A stretch of 64,000 nt of DNA from Anatilimnocola floriformis (lineage in GTDB: Bacteria > Planctomycetota > Planctomycetia > Pirellulales > Pirellulaceae): positions 4,464,001-4,528,000 of the forward strand of contig NZ_JAMLFW010000001.1 in the NCBI RefSeq assembly GCF_024256385.1. The letters are read 5' to 3'. The translations under genes and the position numbers were made by a program. The notes under the pieces were generated by a model, which worked only from the letters and a program-made list of their open reading frames with translations, had not been told where the DNA came from and did no database searches. Numbering within the stretch: the first letter of the stretch is position 1; every line of letters begins with the position of its first letter. This document shows, piece by piece, positions 1 to 9,753 of the stretch.

Positions 1-677
1 AGACAACTATCGAAGTGTGCCGGCCAGAAGCGTTCGTTTCGTTTCAGCGACGTCGCGTAGACATCATTGATGATCCGCGCGAATAGTCCGGTGCTTTTGC
101 CATAGCGAGCGTAGCGGGCCGCCGCTTGGGCGATGATCCGCAGTTCATACGGATCCTTGATGGTCTCCAGCCGGTTCATCACGGCGATGATTTTCAGCCA
201 GGCTTGCTGGGCTTCGTCGAGCTTGCCGTTGAGTCGCGCGAGCTCGGCTTGAACAAAGCGGGCCGTAATCGAGTTCTCATCTAAGTCGCGGGCACTATTG
301 ACCGCTAGTTCTGCGAGTTTCAAATCCCCCTGATCGAGCGCCAGCCGTGACTGTTCAGCCCGCACTTTGGCATCGCTGGGAAACCGTTTCACGGCAGCCG
401 CGATTTCTTCGGCGGCTCGTTCGCGTTTGCCGACTTCCTCGTGGCAACGCATCAAACCAATCGCAGCCGCGGGATTAATCTCACTTTCTTCCGCAAAGGC
501 TTCGCGGGCTTCTTCGTAGCGCCCTTTGAGGAGTAGATTTTGCGCCGCGGTTAGATCGGCTCCATGCGCCGAAAACGCGATCGTCGCACATAATGTAAGA
601 GCGACAAGCAGCAGCCGCCCCCTTACTCGCACGGTCTCGGGGAACGTAATATGGAAGGGTTGGCTTGCGGAACACAT
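1..677 (-). CDS. Secreted tetratricopeptide-repeat protein, N-terminal part
   Basis: An open frame runs leftward from an ATG at 677 and leaves the window without a stop, so about 225 N-terminal residues are visible. Residues 18-42 form a hydrophobic signal-like stretch after a basic VRVRGR segment. The rest is Ala/Glu/Leu-rich helical sequence with TPR spacing (for example GRYEEAREAFAEESEINPAAAIG and later LDEAQQAWLKIIAVMNRLE). A role in scaffolding or assembly outside the cytoplasmic membrane is the usual inference for such proteins, but the missing C-terminus could carry an enzyme domain. It is divergent from the Rieske gene, with about 75 bases between the two starts. The first ATG is far from the signal core, so a GTG some 15 codons later is also possible. 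Confidence 0.75.
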   Translation of the reverse strand, partial: MCSASQPFHITFPETVRVRGRLLLVALTLCATIAFSAHGADLTAAQNLLLKGRYEEAREAFAEESEINPAAAIGLMRCHEEVGKRERAAEEIAAAVKRFPSDAKVRAEQSRLALDQGDLKLAELAVNSARDLDENSITARFVQAELARLNGKLDEAQQAWLKIIAVMNRLETIKDPYELRIIAQAAARYARYGKSTGLFARIINDVYATSLKRNERFWPAHFDSC

Positions 678-751
678 GCGTGACCTGTTGAGCCCGATGA
701 TCAGCCACCGATTGCTATTTGGCAGCCTAAACCATTCCGCCCCTTGCGAAC

Positions 752-1120
752 ATGACCGAGCCAAACGCCCAAGATACACAGCCGTTCACGACCGTCGCCA
801 AAGTGGGCGAGATTCCCGAGGGGCAAGGAAACGCGTACGCCGTCGGCGGCCGGATGGTCGCGGTCTTTTGCGAGGACGGCAAGTATTTCGCCATCGACGA
901 TTTTTGCCCGCACATGGGGGCGTCGCTCGCTGGTGGCTATGTCGAGAAAGGGGCGGTTAGTTGCCCCTGGCATGCCTGGCGATTCTGCATTCACGACGGC
1001 AAATGGCTGGATAACCCGCGGATCAAGATCGATGCCTTCGAGACCCGTGTCGAGGGTGACGAAGTGCAGGTGCGCGTGCTGCCGAAGGCTCCGCCACCGG
1101 GTGCGGTTACGCCATCGTAG
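752..1120 (+). CDS. Rieske [2Fe-2S] ferredoxin-like protein
   Basis: A 122-residue soluble protein with both Rieske cluster motifs: C52-P-H54 and C71-P-W-H74, separated by the usual 16-residue spacing. Length and motifs match the NirD-like/ferredoxin-type Rieske proteins that pass electrons to oxygenases or reductases. No oxygenase or reductase subunit is adjacent, so the partner is unknown. The TAG stop at 1118-1120 lies inside the left arm of an inverted repeat (1117-1214). The C-terminus ([12 protein letters not shown]) is Pro-rich and probably disordered. Confidence 0.9.
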   Translation: MTEPNAQDTQPFTTVAKVGEIPEGQGNAYAVGGRMVAVFCEDGKYFAIDDFCPHMGASLAGGYVEKGAVSCPWHAWRFCIHDGKWLDNPRIKIDAFETRVEGDEVQVRVLPKAPPPGAVTPS

Positions 1121-1214
1121 GGTGGGTCGAGCGGTACTCCGCGAGGCCCACCGGGTTTCACGTTTAGCTAGCAGTTCTGGTGGGCCTCGTGGAGTACCAC
1201 TCGACCCGCCCTAC
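1117..1214. repeat. Imperfect inverted repeat, GTAGGGTGGGTCG family, copy 1
   Basis: Left arm 1117-1152 and right arm 1179-1214 are 36 bases each and pair with three mismatches around a 26-base centre. Each arm itself begins GTAGGGTGGGTCGAG and ends GAGGCCCACC, so each can also fold internally. A single-arm copy of the same sequence lies at 2570-2602. This is typical of REP- or MITE-like dispersed DNA; it has no coding capacity. Confidence 0.85.
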
Positions 1215-1286
1215 ACAAAGCTCGCATTGACCCAAAACGCGGCAGTGTCGATACTCCGCAGCATTCATTCTCGCGAAAGTCCGTCC

Positions 1287-2561
1287 ATGTCCGCCGTTGC
1301 TACTTCTGTTGACCTTGCCAGCTACTGCCGTGAAACGGCGGCCCGCGTGCAGCGTGCTGCCGCCGAACTGGCCGTTTGCACTGGTGCGCAAAAGAATGGT
1401 TGGCTGCGAGCGAGCGCTGCCGCGTTGCGAAAAGCGACGGCGGAAATCCTTGCTGCCAACGAACTCGATCTGGCCGCTGCGCCGGGTTATGGCTTGACCG
1501 ACGCTGCCATCGATCGCTTGCGGCTCACTCCCAAGCGGATCGAAGAAATCGCCATCGGTCTGGAAGAGGTCGCCGCGCTGCCGGATCCGGTTGGCGAAGT
1601 GATCGAATCAACGGTTCGCCCGAACGGCTTACAGGTGCTGAAGACGCGAGTGCCGCTCGGCGTCGTGTTTTTCATTTACGAATCGCGACCGAATGTGACA
1701 GCCGATGCCGCCGCCATTTGCTTGAAGAGTGGCAACGGCGTGATTCTGCGCGGCGGTAAAGAAGCCGCGCATTCAAGTCGGGCGGTGGTCGATGTCCTCA
1801 CAAGTTGTGCTGCCGATTTCAACTTGCCGCCGGATGCATTGCATCTGGTCGAAACTCTCGACCGGGCCGCTGTCGGTCATTTTCTCGCCCTGCCGCAATA
1901 CATCGACGTCGCGATTCCCCGCGGCGGCGAAAGCTTGATCCGCCGTGTCACGGCAGAAGCCAAGATGCCTGTGATCAAGCATTTCGACGGCAACTGCCAC
2001 GTCTATATCGACGAACACGCCGATGCAGCCATTGCGGAGCGGGTGGTCGTCAATTCGAAGTGTCATCGCCTCGGCGTCTGCAACGCTGCCGAGTCGCTGC
2101 TGATTCATCGTGCCGTCGCTGCGAAGTTACTGCCTAGCATTGCCGATGCGCTCACGAAGAACGGCATTGAGATTCGGGGCGACGAAGCGACGCAAAAGTT
2201 GATCAACGCGAAGCCAGCCACTGAAGCCGACTACGGCACGGAATATCTCGGCCCGATCATTTCCTGCAAGATCGTCGACTCGCTGCAGGCCGCCATCGAC
2301 CACATCAATCGCTATGGCAGCAAACACACCGACGCGATCATCACCGGCGATCTCGCAGCGGCCCGCACGTTCACGGCTCGCGTCGATAGTTCCGCCGTAA
2401 TGGTCAACGCCAGCACGCGGTTCAACGACGGTTTTCAGTTCGGCCTCGGCGCCGAAATCGGCATCAGCACTGACAAGTTCCACGCCCGCGGACCGTGCGG
2501 ATTGAAGGAACTGACGACGTATAAGTATGTGTGCTGGGGCGAAGGGCAAGTCAGGGATTAG
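1287..2561 (+). CDS. proA: Glutamate-5-semialdehyde dehydrogenase (gamma-glutamyl phosphate reductase)
   Basis: Reduces gamma-glutamyl phosphate to glutamate 5-semialdehyde with NADPH, the second step of proline synthesis, in the cytoplasm. The 424-residue length and aldehyde-dehydrogenase fold fit the family. Diagnostic stretches are [19 protein letters not shown] and the catalytic segment [12 protein letters not shown], with the nucleophile at Cys265. The C-terminal GRFNDGF-type motif is present as [17 protein letters not shown]. The frame stays open upstream, but the ATG at 1287 gives the normal ProA N-terminus, and the extra residues upstream read through the repeat at 1117-1214. No proB is adjacent. 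Confidence 0.96.
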   Translation: MSAVATSVDLASYCRETAARVQRAAAELAVCTGAQKNGWLRASAAALRKATAEILAANELDLAAAPGYGLTDAAIDRLRLTPKRIEEIAIGLEEVAALPDPVGEVIESTVRPNGLQVLKTRVPLGVVFFIYESRPNVTADAAAICLKSGNGVILRGGKEAAHSSRAVVDVLTSCAADFNLPPDALHLVETLDRAAVGHFLALPQYIDVAIPRGGESLIRRVTAEAKMPVIKHFDGNCHVYIDEHADAAIAERVVVNSKCHRLGVCNAAESLLIHRAVAAKLLPSIADALTKNGIEIRGDEATQKLINAKPATEADYGTEYLGPIISCKIVDSLQAAIDHINRYGSKHTDAIITGDLAAARTFTARVDSSAVMVNASTRFNDGFQFGLGAEIGISTDKFHARGPCGLKELTTYKYVCWGEGQVRD

Positions 2562-2569
2562 GACGCGTT

Positions 2570-2602
2570 GTAGGGTGGGTCGAATGTACCACGAGGCCCA
2601 CC
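2570..2602. repeat. Single-arm copy of the GTAGGGTGGGTCG repeat, copy 2
   Basis: Nine bases after the proA stop, the sequence begins GTAGGGTGGGTCGAATG and ends ACGAGGCCCACC. It matches one arm of the inverted repeat at 1117-1214 with a few substitutions and a three-base shortening. It ends 15 bases before the fliM ribosome-binding site. Confidence 0.8.
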
Positions 2603-2632
2603 GAACGGACGCAAGTCAAAGGAGTGACCGCA

Positions 2633-3673
2633 GTGGCCGACGAAGTTCTCAGCCAGGCCGAAGTCGAGAGCCTGCTCAGCCAAATGGAAGCGGGGGGCAC
2701 GCGCGCAGTCGCCGCTCCCGTGGCACCGGTCCCCGCGGCTGGAGCGATCGCCGCTGGCAAAACGCCTCGACCTCGCGAAAAAGTCACCCCCTACGACTTC
2801 AAACGCCCCGAGCGCGTCGGCAAAGAACAAATGCGGGCCCTGCAGTCATTGCACGAGGGCTTTGGCCGAAATTTCGGCGCTGCGATGTCGGCACTTCTCC
2901 GCAGCATCGTCGATGTAAAACTCACCAGCGTCGATCAGCTGACCTACAGCGAATTCGTCTTCAGCCTTGAGAACCCGACCTATTTCAACGTCTTGCGCGC
3001 TGAACCGCTCGAAGGAAATCTGATTCTCGACATCAATCCCTCGATCCTCTACCCGATCATCGATCGCCTACTCGGCGGCGGCAAGGAAAGCACGCCCACC
3101 GCGCGCAGGCCGCTCACCGAAATCGAGCTTCGCCTCGTCTCGCGGATCACGCAGCTGTTCCTCAATGAACTGAAACGTGCCTGGGAAAATGTCCTCACGT
3201 TGAAGCTTTCGGTTGAGCGCGTCGAAAGCAATCCGCAGCTCGTGCAAATTGTGCCGCCGAACGAAGTGGTCGTGCTGATCAGCTTCGAACTGATGCTCGG
3301 CGAAATCCGCGGCATGATCAACCTGTGCATTCCCTACAACTCGATCGAACGCATCGGCAGCAAGCTGACGTCGAACACCTGGTCGAGCTACGGTAAGCAA
3401 AACATGTCGCCCGCGCAGGTCGCCCAAATCAGTCGGCAAATCGATCGCGCCTTAGTCGACGTCGTCGTGACGATGGCAGAAACGAACATCACCACCGAAG
3501 ACCTCATCGGCCTGCGCGTTGGCGACATCATCACCACCGATCACGATATCCGCAGCCCCCTGCAAGTCGCAGTGCAGGACGTGACAAAGTTTCACGCGAG
3601 CCCCGGTGCGTTCAAGGGACAGAAAGCGATCAAGATCGAGGCGACTCTGCCTCCGACGCCCAAGGTTGGTTAG
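2633..3673 (+). CDS. fliM: Flagellar motor switch protein FliM
   Basis: FliM forms the middle tier of the flagellar C-ring and binds CheY-P to reverse rotation. The N-terminus has the CheY-P docking motif (LSQAEVESLL, residues 6-15; E. coli LSQAEIDALL). The middle CheC-like domain spans about residues 50-250, with the switch-family GGGK loop at LLGGGKES. The C-terminal SpoA/FliN-like domain occupies about residues 265-340. Length is 346 residues, normal for the family. The GTG at 2633 is chosen because AAAGGAG (2618-2624) lies eight bases upstream; the frame is open further upstream but that part has no FliM similarity. No other flagellar gene is adjacent. Confidence 0.93.
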   Translation: MADEVLSQAEVESLLSQMEAGGTRAVAAPVAPVPAAGAIAAGKTPRPREKVTPYDFKRPERVGKEQMRALQSLHEGFGRNFGAAMSALLRSIVDVKLTSVDQLTYSEFVFSLENPTYFNVLRAEPLEGNLILDINPSILYPIIDRLLGGGKESTPTARRPLTEIELRLVSRITQLFLNELKRAWENVLTLKLSVERVESNPQLVQIVPPNEVVVLISFELMLGEIRGMINLCIPYNSIERIGSKLTSNTWSSYGKQNMSPAQVAQISRQIDRALVDVVVTMAETNITTEDLIGLRVGDIITTDHDIRSPLQVAVQDVTKFHASPGAFKGQKAIKIEATLPPTPKVG

Positions 3674-3740
3674 AGCGACTTCGCGACCTTTTCGCTGAGT
3701 ATCTCGCAAAACGTATACGGGGAAGTGGTAAGATAGTCGA

Positions 3741-4619
3741 ATGCCACCTGCTAATTCCCCCGCTGACAAACCGACTTGGAAATCAAACCCTCGCGTTATC
3801 CTCCTCGGTTCGGGAGACCGCCCCAACGTTCCGCAAGGTGCTGAAGACCTACGCCCCATCATCGAAAAGCATAGCCAACTCGTTCATGAGGATCTGCACT
3901 TCGTCCCGGGCTCGCTTCCGACTGCGGACTTTGCCGTCGTGCTCGGTGGCGATGGTTCGATCCTCCGCGCCGCAAAGTTGATGGGCGCCGTACAACTGCC
4001 AATCCTCGGCGTGAACATGGGGAAGCTCGGTTTTCTCGCCTGGCACAGCCCGGGCGATTTTGCGGAAACGCTGCCTGAGGTTGCGGCGGGAAAATGTCAG
4101 ATCGTCGAGCATCTGATGTTTCGTTGTTCGCTGGTCCGCGATGGCAAAGTGCTGGAGTCGCATCTCGGCGTGAACGAAGCCGTCATCGCCACCGGCCATC
4201 CGTTCACGATGCTCAATGTGCATCTGTATGTCGACGGCGATCTGGCCACGACTTATGCCTGCGATGGCCTGATCATCAGCACGCCAGTGGGTTCGACGGC
4301 GCACAGTCTTTCTGCCGGTGGGCCGATTCTGCGCAGTACGCTAGCAGGCTTTGTCATCGTGCCGATCTGTCCGCACACGATGACGGTTCGGCCCGTCGTC
4401 GATACTGCCGAGCGCATCTACGAAATGGAAGTGTTGCAGCCGAATCCTGGCACAACGCTGGTTATCGATGGCCGGGTGATCGGCCATTTGCAGCCCGGCG
4501 ATCGAGTCCGCGTCGAGCGGGCTGATAGCACGTTCAAGCTCATCGCGGCCCGTGGCCACAATTACTACGCGACGCTGCGGGACAAATTGGGCTGGGCTGG
4601 AAACGTCTATCGGAAGTAA
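3741..4619 (+). CDS. nadK: NAD kinase
   Basis: Phosphorylates NAD to NADP in the cytoplasm. At 292 residues it has the full family signature: GGDGS at residues 69-73 (ATP/NAD phosphate binding), VNEAVI in the middle, and the conserved DGLIISTPVGSTAHSLSAGG segment. The C-terminal beta-domain ends in a motif of the LVIDGR type. About 20 N-terminal residues precede the first beta strand, which is common. It follows fliM by 67 bases; that gap contains a plausible promoter but nothing conclusive. Confidence 0.94.
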   Translation: MPPANSPADKPTWKSNPRVILLGSGDRPNVPQGAEDLRPIIEKHSQLVHEDLHFVPGSLPTADFAVVLGGDGSILRAAKLMGAVQLPILGVNMGKLGFLAWHSPGDFAETLPEVAAGKCQIVEHLMFRCSLVRDGKVLESHLGVNEAVIATGHPFTMLNVHLYVDGDLATTYACDGLIISTPVGSTAHSLSAGGPILRSTLAGFVIVPICPHTMTVRPVVDTAERIYEMEVLQPNPGTTLVIDGRVIGHLQPGDRVRVERADSTFKLIAARGHNYYATLRDKLGWAGNVYRK

Positions 4620-4667
4620 ACTCTCCCTTCCGAAACGCCCAATCATTCATCTCGCAAGGACGCGCCG

Positions 4668-5543
4668 ATGATTCGCACTTCCCTGCTCACCGCCGTTTGC
4701 TTCGCCTTCACTGCCACGATCGCGCTGGCGCAGAACGACGCCGAGACCTTTGACCTCGCCTACAAATTCGAGGCCGGTCAGAACTTTCACACCAAGGTGC
4801 TGCACCTAGTGACGGTCGAAACGCGGATCAAGGGGCAGACGCAAGTCGCCACCACGCGCAGCCTGTCGACCAAGACCTGGAAGATTCAGAAGATCGCCGA
4901 CAACGGCAACATTACGTTCGTACACATGGTCGACCACGTCGACATGCAGCAAACAGTAACGGGCCGACAGGAAGTGAAATACAACAGCCTGACTGACAAG
5001 AAACCGCCGCACGGCTATGAGCTCGTCGCTGCCGCCGTCGGTGTGCCGCTGGCCACCGTCACGATGGACCGCCACGGCCGAGTGCTGGAACGCAAGGACA
5101 CGCACAATCAGTTCAATCCAGGCATCGGCGAACTCACCATTCCGCTGCCGCAGCAAAAAGTGAAGATCGGCACGAAGTGGTCGATTCCTGACGAAGTGAA
5201 ACTGAAGCAGGACAACGGCCAAGTGAAGAAGATCGAAACGATGCAGGTTTACAAGCTGGAAAAAGTGGAAACCGGCGTCGCCACGATCTCGCTCGAAACG
5301 CAAGTCATCACGCCGCTCAACGATCCCAAGCTCCGCAGCGAGCTGGTGCAACGGCTGCAGCGGGGCACGATCAAATTCGACCTTGATGCGGGCCGTTTAA
5401 TCGCCAAGCAGTTTGACATGACCGAAACCGTCATTGGTTTCAATGGCGCCGACAGCCAGATGGAATTTCTGGCCCGTTTCACCGAAGAGCCCTCCACTGG
5501 CGTTGCCACGGCTGAAGTGCCAGGGCAACCGGCGAAGCGCTAA
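4668..5543 (+). CDS. Secreted protein of unknown function (DUF6263-like)
   Basis: A 291-residue protein with a clear Sec signal peptide (residues 1-21, cleavage after ALA-QN). The remainder is beta-rich, with repeated patterns such as LAYKFEAGQNFHTKV and TLVTMDRHGRVLE that I associate with the planctomycete DUF6263 group; this assignment is from memory of the pattern, not a search. AAGGA sits seven bases before the ATG. It may share a transcript with nadK, 48 bases upstream. No catalytic motif is visible. Confidence 0.8.
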   Translation: MIRTSLLTAVCFAFTATIALAQNDAETFDLAYKFEAGQNFHTKVLHLVTVETRIKGQTQVATTRSLSTKTWKIQKIADNGNITFVHMVDHVDMQQTVTGRQEVKYNSLTDKKPPHGYELVAAAVGVPLATVTMDRHGRVLERKDTHNQFNPGIGELTIPLPQQKVKIGTKWSIPDEVKLKQDNGQVKKIETMQVYKLEKVETGVATISLETQVITPLNDPKLRSELVQRLQRGTIKFDLDAGRLIAKQFDMTETVIGFNGADSQMEFLARFTEEPSTGVATAEVPGQPAKR

Positions 5544-5557
5544 GTTTTTCGTACTTG

Positions 5558-6643
5558 CTATCCGGCAGCTGGCGCAACCGCTCGCTGCTGCTGATACGCG
5601 ATTTCATACGAACTCTGCACCGGATCGGGCCGTTGTGTTTCGCTGATTTCGCGCAAGGCATTTGCGCAGGCGAGAAACGCATCGACAATCAACGGATCGA
5701 AATGGCGTCCCGCTTGTTCGCCGATCATTTGCACAGCTTGCTCGTGCGGAAAGGCGTCTTTGTAGACGCGCTTCGTCGTGAGCGCGTCATAGACGTCGGC
5801 AACGGCGACGATCCGGCCGCACAGCGGAATGTCGTTTCCAGCGAGGCCCTGCGGATAGCCCGTGCCGTCGTATTTTTCGTGATGCGTCAGCGCGATGTTG
5901 CGGGCCATGCGCAGGAACTTGGCCGTGGGGTATTTATCGAGCGCGGCTTGCAGCGTATCGGCGCCGATTGTGGTGTGCCGCTTCATCACTTCGAATTCTT
6001 CGGGAGTGAAGCGGCCCGGCTTCAGCAGAATCGCATCGGGAATGCCGACCTTGCCGATGTCGTGCAGCGGGCTTGTCTGCTGAATCAGGTGAATGAACTC
6101 GCGGTCGATCTCGTTCGGGAACATCTGCCGTTCCAGCAGATATTTTGCCAGGCAGCCGCAGTATTTTTGCACGCGCTCAAGATGTTCACCGGTATCGGTA
6201 TCGCGACTTTCGGCAAGACGGGCTAGGGCAAAGATCGTTACGTCGCGTGTTTCGAGTCCGAGGATTCGTTCTCCCGCGCGAACTCGCAGAATTAGTTCCG
6301 GTGGATGAAACGGTTTGACAATGAAATCATCGGCGCCGGCCGCGAGACCTTGCACAATTTCGTCGTTGCCGCGATGACTCGTCAGGAGCACGAAATAGAT
6401 ATAGTGCTCGAACTCGCCACTGCGAACCGCGCGGCACAGTTCCAAGCCAGTAAGGCCCGGCATATCCCAATCGGAAACGACGAGTTGCACGCGCGGTTGC
6501 TGCGGATCGGCCGTTTGTTGCCGAAGAATATCGAGCGCTTCGCGGCCGTTGCTCGCCGTGATGACGTCAAAGCCCGAACGCTGCAGCGTGTGCTCCAGCA
6601 TCGCGAGCGCGATTTCGTCGTCGTCTACTAATAATGCCAACAT
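5558..6643 (-). CDS. Response regulator with HD-GYP cyclic-di-GMP phosphodiesterase domain
   Basis: A receiver domain occupies residues 1-125 (acidic pocket VDDDE, phospho-acceptor in VVSDWDMPG, conserved Lys in IVKPF). An HD-GYP domain covers about residues 145-335, with HDIGK and HHEKYDGTGYPQGL. HD-GYP enzymes hydrolyse cyclic di-GMP, so phosphorylation by a kinase would tune a motility/adhesion switch. The gene starts 30 bases after the stop of the hybrid histidine kinase on the same strand, so the two probably form an operon and a phosphorelay. Length (361 residues) is typical. It converges on the secreted protein ending at 5543. Confidence 0.94.
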   Translation of the reverse strand: MLALLVDDDEIALAMLEHTLQRSGFDVITASNGREALDILRQQTADPQQPRVQLVVSDWDMPGLTGLELCRAVRSGEFEHYIYFVLLTSHRGNDEIVQGLAAGADDFIVKPFHPPELILRVRAGERILGLETRDVTIFALARLAESRDTDTGEHLERVQKYCGCLAKYLLERQMFPNEIDREFIHLIQQTSPLHDIGKVGIPDAILLKPGRFTPEEFEVMKRHTTIGADTLQAALDKYPTAKFLRMARNIALTHHEKYDGTGYPQGLAGNDIPLCGRIVAVADVYDALTTKRVYKDAFPHEQAVQMIGEQAGRHFDPLIVDAFLACANALREISETQRPDPVQSSYEIAYQQQRAVAPAAG

Positions 6644-6673
6644 GACGTTTGTTTGCCCCGTTTGTTGGTTCAG

Positions 6674-9493
6674 TTACGCCGCGCCGCCGGCAGTCGCCAG
6701 TTGCGCGCCCAGCTGATTGCTCAGCGCGACAATGGCTGCTTCGGTGTGCGAGGCTGCGTGACGTAGTTCCACAAGGAGCGCTGGCAGGGCGTCCGCTTCA
6801 TGCTTCTTGGCCAAGTCCTCGAGACCACGAGCGGCTGCGAGCAACTGCTGGGCTTCGAGATTGGCACTCATGCCCGCGAGCGAGTGAGCGCCGCGAGCGA
6901 GATTTTCAAAATTGGTTTCTTCCGCGGCAGTCAACACGCTGAGCACGTCGACCGGAATGCGGACGAGGGCTTTATCGAGGACTCGCTTGAGAAAGCTATC
7001 GTCGTTCATGCACCGAGCACGGAGCGGCTTGAGATCGAGAATCGGCAGGATCTTTGACATGGACTCTTCTTCGACCGGCTGAGTTGTCGTTGCAGTCGCC
7101 GCTTCAGGCGTGGATTCAGTTGTTGTCGCCACCGGTGTTTCCGTACGCGGCAGAATTTCTTCGATCGCGGCCAGCAGCAGCGTGGGGTTGATCGGCTTGG
7201 TCACGTAGTTGTCCATGCCGGCCGACAAGCAGCGATCGCGATCGCCGGCGACAGCGTTGGCCGTGAGGGCGATGATCGGCAGCCGACGCGCGGCTTTTGT
7301 CTCGGCTTCTTGTTTGCGGATCGTCCGTGTCGTTTCAAAGCCGTCGAGCTCCGGCATCTGGCAATCCATCAGCACCAGGTCGTAATCGCGGCGAGCGAGT
7401 TCCTCGAGTGCGAGGCGGCCGTTGCCGACTAGTTCGCAGTGATAACCGGCCGCGGCGAGAATTTCGGAAACGACTTGCTGATTCACTTCGTTGTCTTCGG
7501 CGACCAGAATCCGCACGTTCTTCTTGTTGATGCGGAGAGCTGGAGCAGCGGCGGGCAACGCATGCGGTTGGGCCTTCCGCTGGGGTCCGAACATTTCGAC
7601 CACCGTGTCGAAGAGCTTCGACTGACGAACTGGCTTCGGCAAACAGGCCGATAAACCACTACGGGCCAGGCGTGGATCATCGAAGAGGGTGCCGGAGGAA
7701 CTGAGCATCACCAGGCGAGCTTCTTCGAAATCGGGCTGCAGGCGAATGGCCCGCGCCAGCTCGAGGCCATCCATTCCGGGCATGTTGAAATCGAGCAGCA
7801 CCAGCTGAAAAGGCCGTTTCTGACTATGGCCCATAGCGAGGCGTTCGAGAGCTTCGCGACCACCAGGAACCGTGTCGATCGGCAGGCCCCAACTAGCAAA
7901 TTGCTCTTCGAGCAGCTCGCGATTGGTTTGATTGTCGTCGACCGCGAGCACTCGCACGTTGGCGAGATTTTGCGGCATGATCAGCGGTCGACGCTGCGTG
8001 AGGGGTTGTACCTTGAGCGGAATCGTGAACCAGAACTGCGAACCTTTATTGAGCGTACTGTTCACTCCGATCTCGCCGCCGTAGAGCGTGACCAGCTCGC
8101 GGCAAATCGCCAGGCCTAAGCCAGTTCCGCCGTATTTGCGGGTGGTCGAGACATCGACCTGCGAGAATGATTGGAACAAGCGGTCGACGCGGTCGGTTGG
8201 AATGCCGATGCCGGTGTCTTCGACGGTGAAGCGAACGTTGACGACGTGCTCATCGGGATGCTCCACTTCGTCACGCAACGCATGCAGCACCACTTGGCCG
8301 CGCTGCGTGAACTTTAGCGCGTTGTTGATCAGGTTCACCACGATTTGCCGCAAGCGATCAGGATCGCTCGCCACGCTGGTCGGCAGGTCGGGAGCAAGAT
8401 GACAGACCAGTTCGATTCCTTTTTCGGCGGCTTTCTCAGCAAACAGCTCGCAGCTGTCTTCGAGCAAAGCATGCAGATCGAAATCGGTTTGTTCTAACTC
8501 CAGCTTGCCGGCTTCGATCTTCGAAAAATCGAGAATGTCATTAACCAGGGCCAGCAGAGTGTCGGCGGAGTTCTTCGCGACGCGAGCATAGCGATGCTGC
8601 TGCTGCGTGAGGTGAGTTCCTTGCAGCAATTCGAGCATCCCGATCACGCCGTTGAGCGGCGTGCGGATTTCATGGCTCATGCGGGCGAGGAACTCGCTCT
8701 TGGCCGAGCTCGAGGCGAGGGCGGCTTCCTTCTGGCGGATCAGTTCTTCGGCGTGCTTACGTTCGCTGATGTCTTCGACTGTTCCTTCGTAGTACTGCAC
8801 ATCGCCGGCATCATCGCGAATCACGCGGGCATTTTCCGAAATCCAAATCACCTTGCCGTCGCAGCGAAAGACTTGCGATTCGAAATTGCGAACGACCCCG
8901 GTCTCTTTGATTTGCTGGGCAAACTCATGACGCCGCCGCGGATCGACGTACAACTGATGCTGAATATCACGAATGCCCCGCTGCATTTGGCCGACGTTTT
9001 CATAGCCGTAGATGCGGGCAAGCGTGGGATTGGCGGCAATATATTGGCCGTCGGGAGTCGTTTGAAAAATGCCTTCAACGGCGTTCTCAAAAATGCTGCG
9101 ATACTTTTCTTCGGCGGTGCGCAGTGCTCGCACAACATCTTCGCGGCTGCGGATCTCAGCTTGTGCGCGCTCGACGACGCGGTTGTAGAGACCGGCGATT
9201 TGGCCGACTTCGGTACTATTGTTTGCCGGCACTTCCTGGCTGAAATCGCCAGTGAGTCGTTGCTCCTCCATCGCTTGCAACAACTGAGCAACGGCAACAG
9301 AAGTGGTTGTGCCTGCCGGAACGGCGTGATTGGTCGTTGAGTGCGTCCGTCCGTTGCGGAACAGCCACCAGCAAGTGCCGCCGAGAACGCACGCAAGCGT
9401 CGCCAGGGCGCCAACGGCGACCAGGCAAACGCAGACAATCATCGATAGACCTTCGGCTGAGAAATTGGAAGTAATCATGACACGATCATTCAT
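6674..9493 (-). CDS. Hybrid sensor histidine kinase with two receivers and an HPt domain
   Basis: Domains in order (about 939 residues): one transmembrane helix near the N-terminus ([20 protein letters not shown]), a HAMP-like linker, PAS sensor domain, HisKA ([11 protein letters not shown]), HATPase, two receiver domains ([22 protein letters not shown]) and a C-terminal HPt ([13 protein letters not shown]). This is the layout of BarA/ArcB-like relays. There is no large periplasmic sensor, so the PAS domain probably detects an intracellular signal. The frame is open from a GTG at 9553, but the ATG at 9493 leaves a short N-terminal tail before the membrane helix and I prefer it; ATGs at 9478 and 9442 are alternatives. 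The likely downstream partner is the HD-GYP regulator. Confidence 0.92.
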   Translation of the reverse strand: MNDRVMITSNFSAEGLSMIVCVCLVAVGALATLACVLGGTCWWLFRNGRTHSTTNHAVPAGTTTSVAVAQLLQAMEEQRLTGDFSQEVPANNSTEVGQIAGLYNRVVERAQAEIRSREDVVRALRTAEEKYRSIFENAVEGIFQTTPDGQYIAANPTLARIYGYENVGQMQRGIRDIQHQLYVDPRRRHEFAQQIKETGVVRNFESQVFRCDGKVIWISENARVIRDDAGDVQYYEGTVEDISERKHAEELIRQKEAALASSSAKSEFLARMSHEIRTPLNGVIGMLELLQGTHLTQQQHRYARVAKNSADTLLALVNDILDFSKIEAGKLELEQTDFDLHALLEDSCELFAEKAAEKGIELVCHLAPDLPTSVASDPDRLRQIVVNLINNALKFTQRGQVVLHALRDEVEHPDEHVVNVRFTVEDTGIGIPTDRVDRLFQSFSQVDVSTTRKYGGTGLGLAICRELVTLYGGEIGVNSTLNKGSQFWFTIPLKVQPLTQRRPLIMPQNLANVRVLAVDDNQTNRELLEEQFASWGLPIDTVPGGREALERLAMGHSQKRPFQLVLLDFNMPGMDGLELARAIRLQPDFEEARLVMLSSSGTLFDDPRLARSGLSACLPKPVRQSKLFDTVVEMFGPQRKAQPHALPAAAPALRINKKNVRILVAEDNEVNQQVVSEILAAAGYHCELVGNGRLALEELARRDYDLVLMDCQMPELDGFETTRTIRKQEAETKAARRLPIIALTANAVAGDRDRCLSAGMDNYVTKPINPTLLLAAIEEILPRTETPVATTTESTPEAATATTTQPVEEESMSKILPILDLKPLRARCMNDDSFLKRVLDKALVRIPVDVLSVLTAAEETNFENLARGAHSLAGMSANLEAQQLLAAARGLEDLAKKHEADALPALLVELRHAASHTEAAIVALSNQLGAQLATAGGAA

Positions 9494-9753
9494 TGCGAAA
9501 ATGACGACCGGATCTTTACCGCCAAGTAAGATGCCGACCAGGATGTCGTTCACCGCGAGCAGTAATGCTGCGCACCGTGAACTTGCAAATTATTCATGCT
9601 TCAAAACCTAGCTTGCGGGAAAGTGCAGATAACGAATTCGTGTCACAAATTCCACTACTTTTGGATCGGTGGTGCGGTTTATGACGGTGGTTGTGCCCCG
9701 GCTGCGTAGTTGGCAGCCGTGCTTTGAGCGAGCGACAACAAGCCCCATGGCCG

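Noticed and set aside
1117-1214. Inverted repeat considered as an insertion sequence or transposon end
   Set aside because: Only 98 bases, no open frame between arms, no target-site duplication that I could see.
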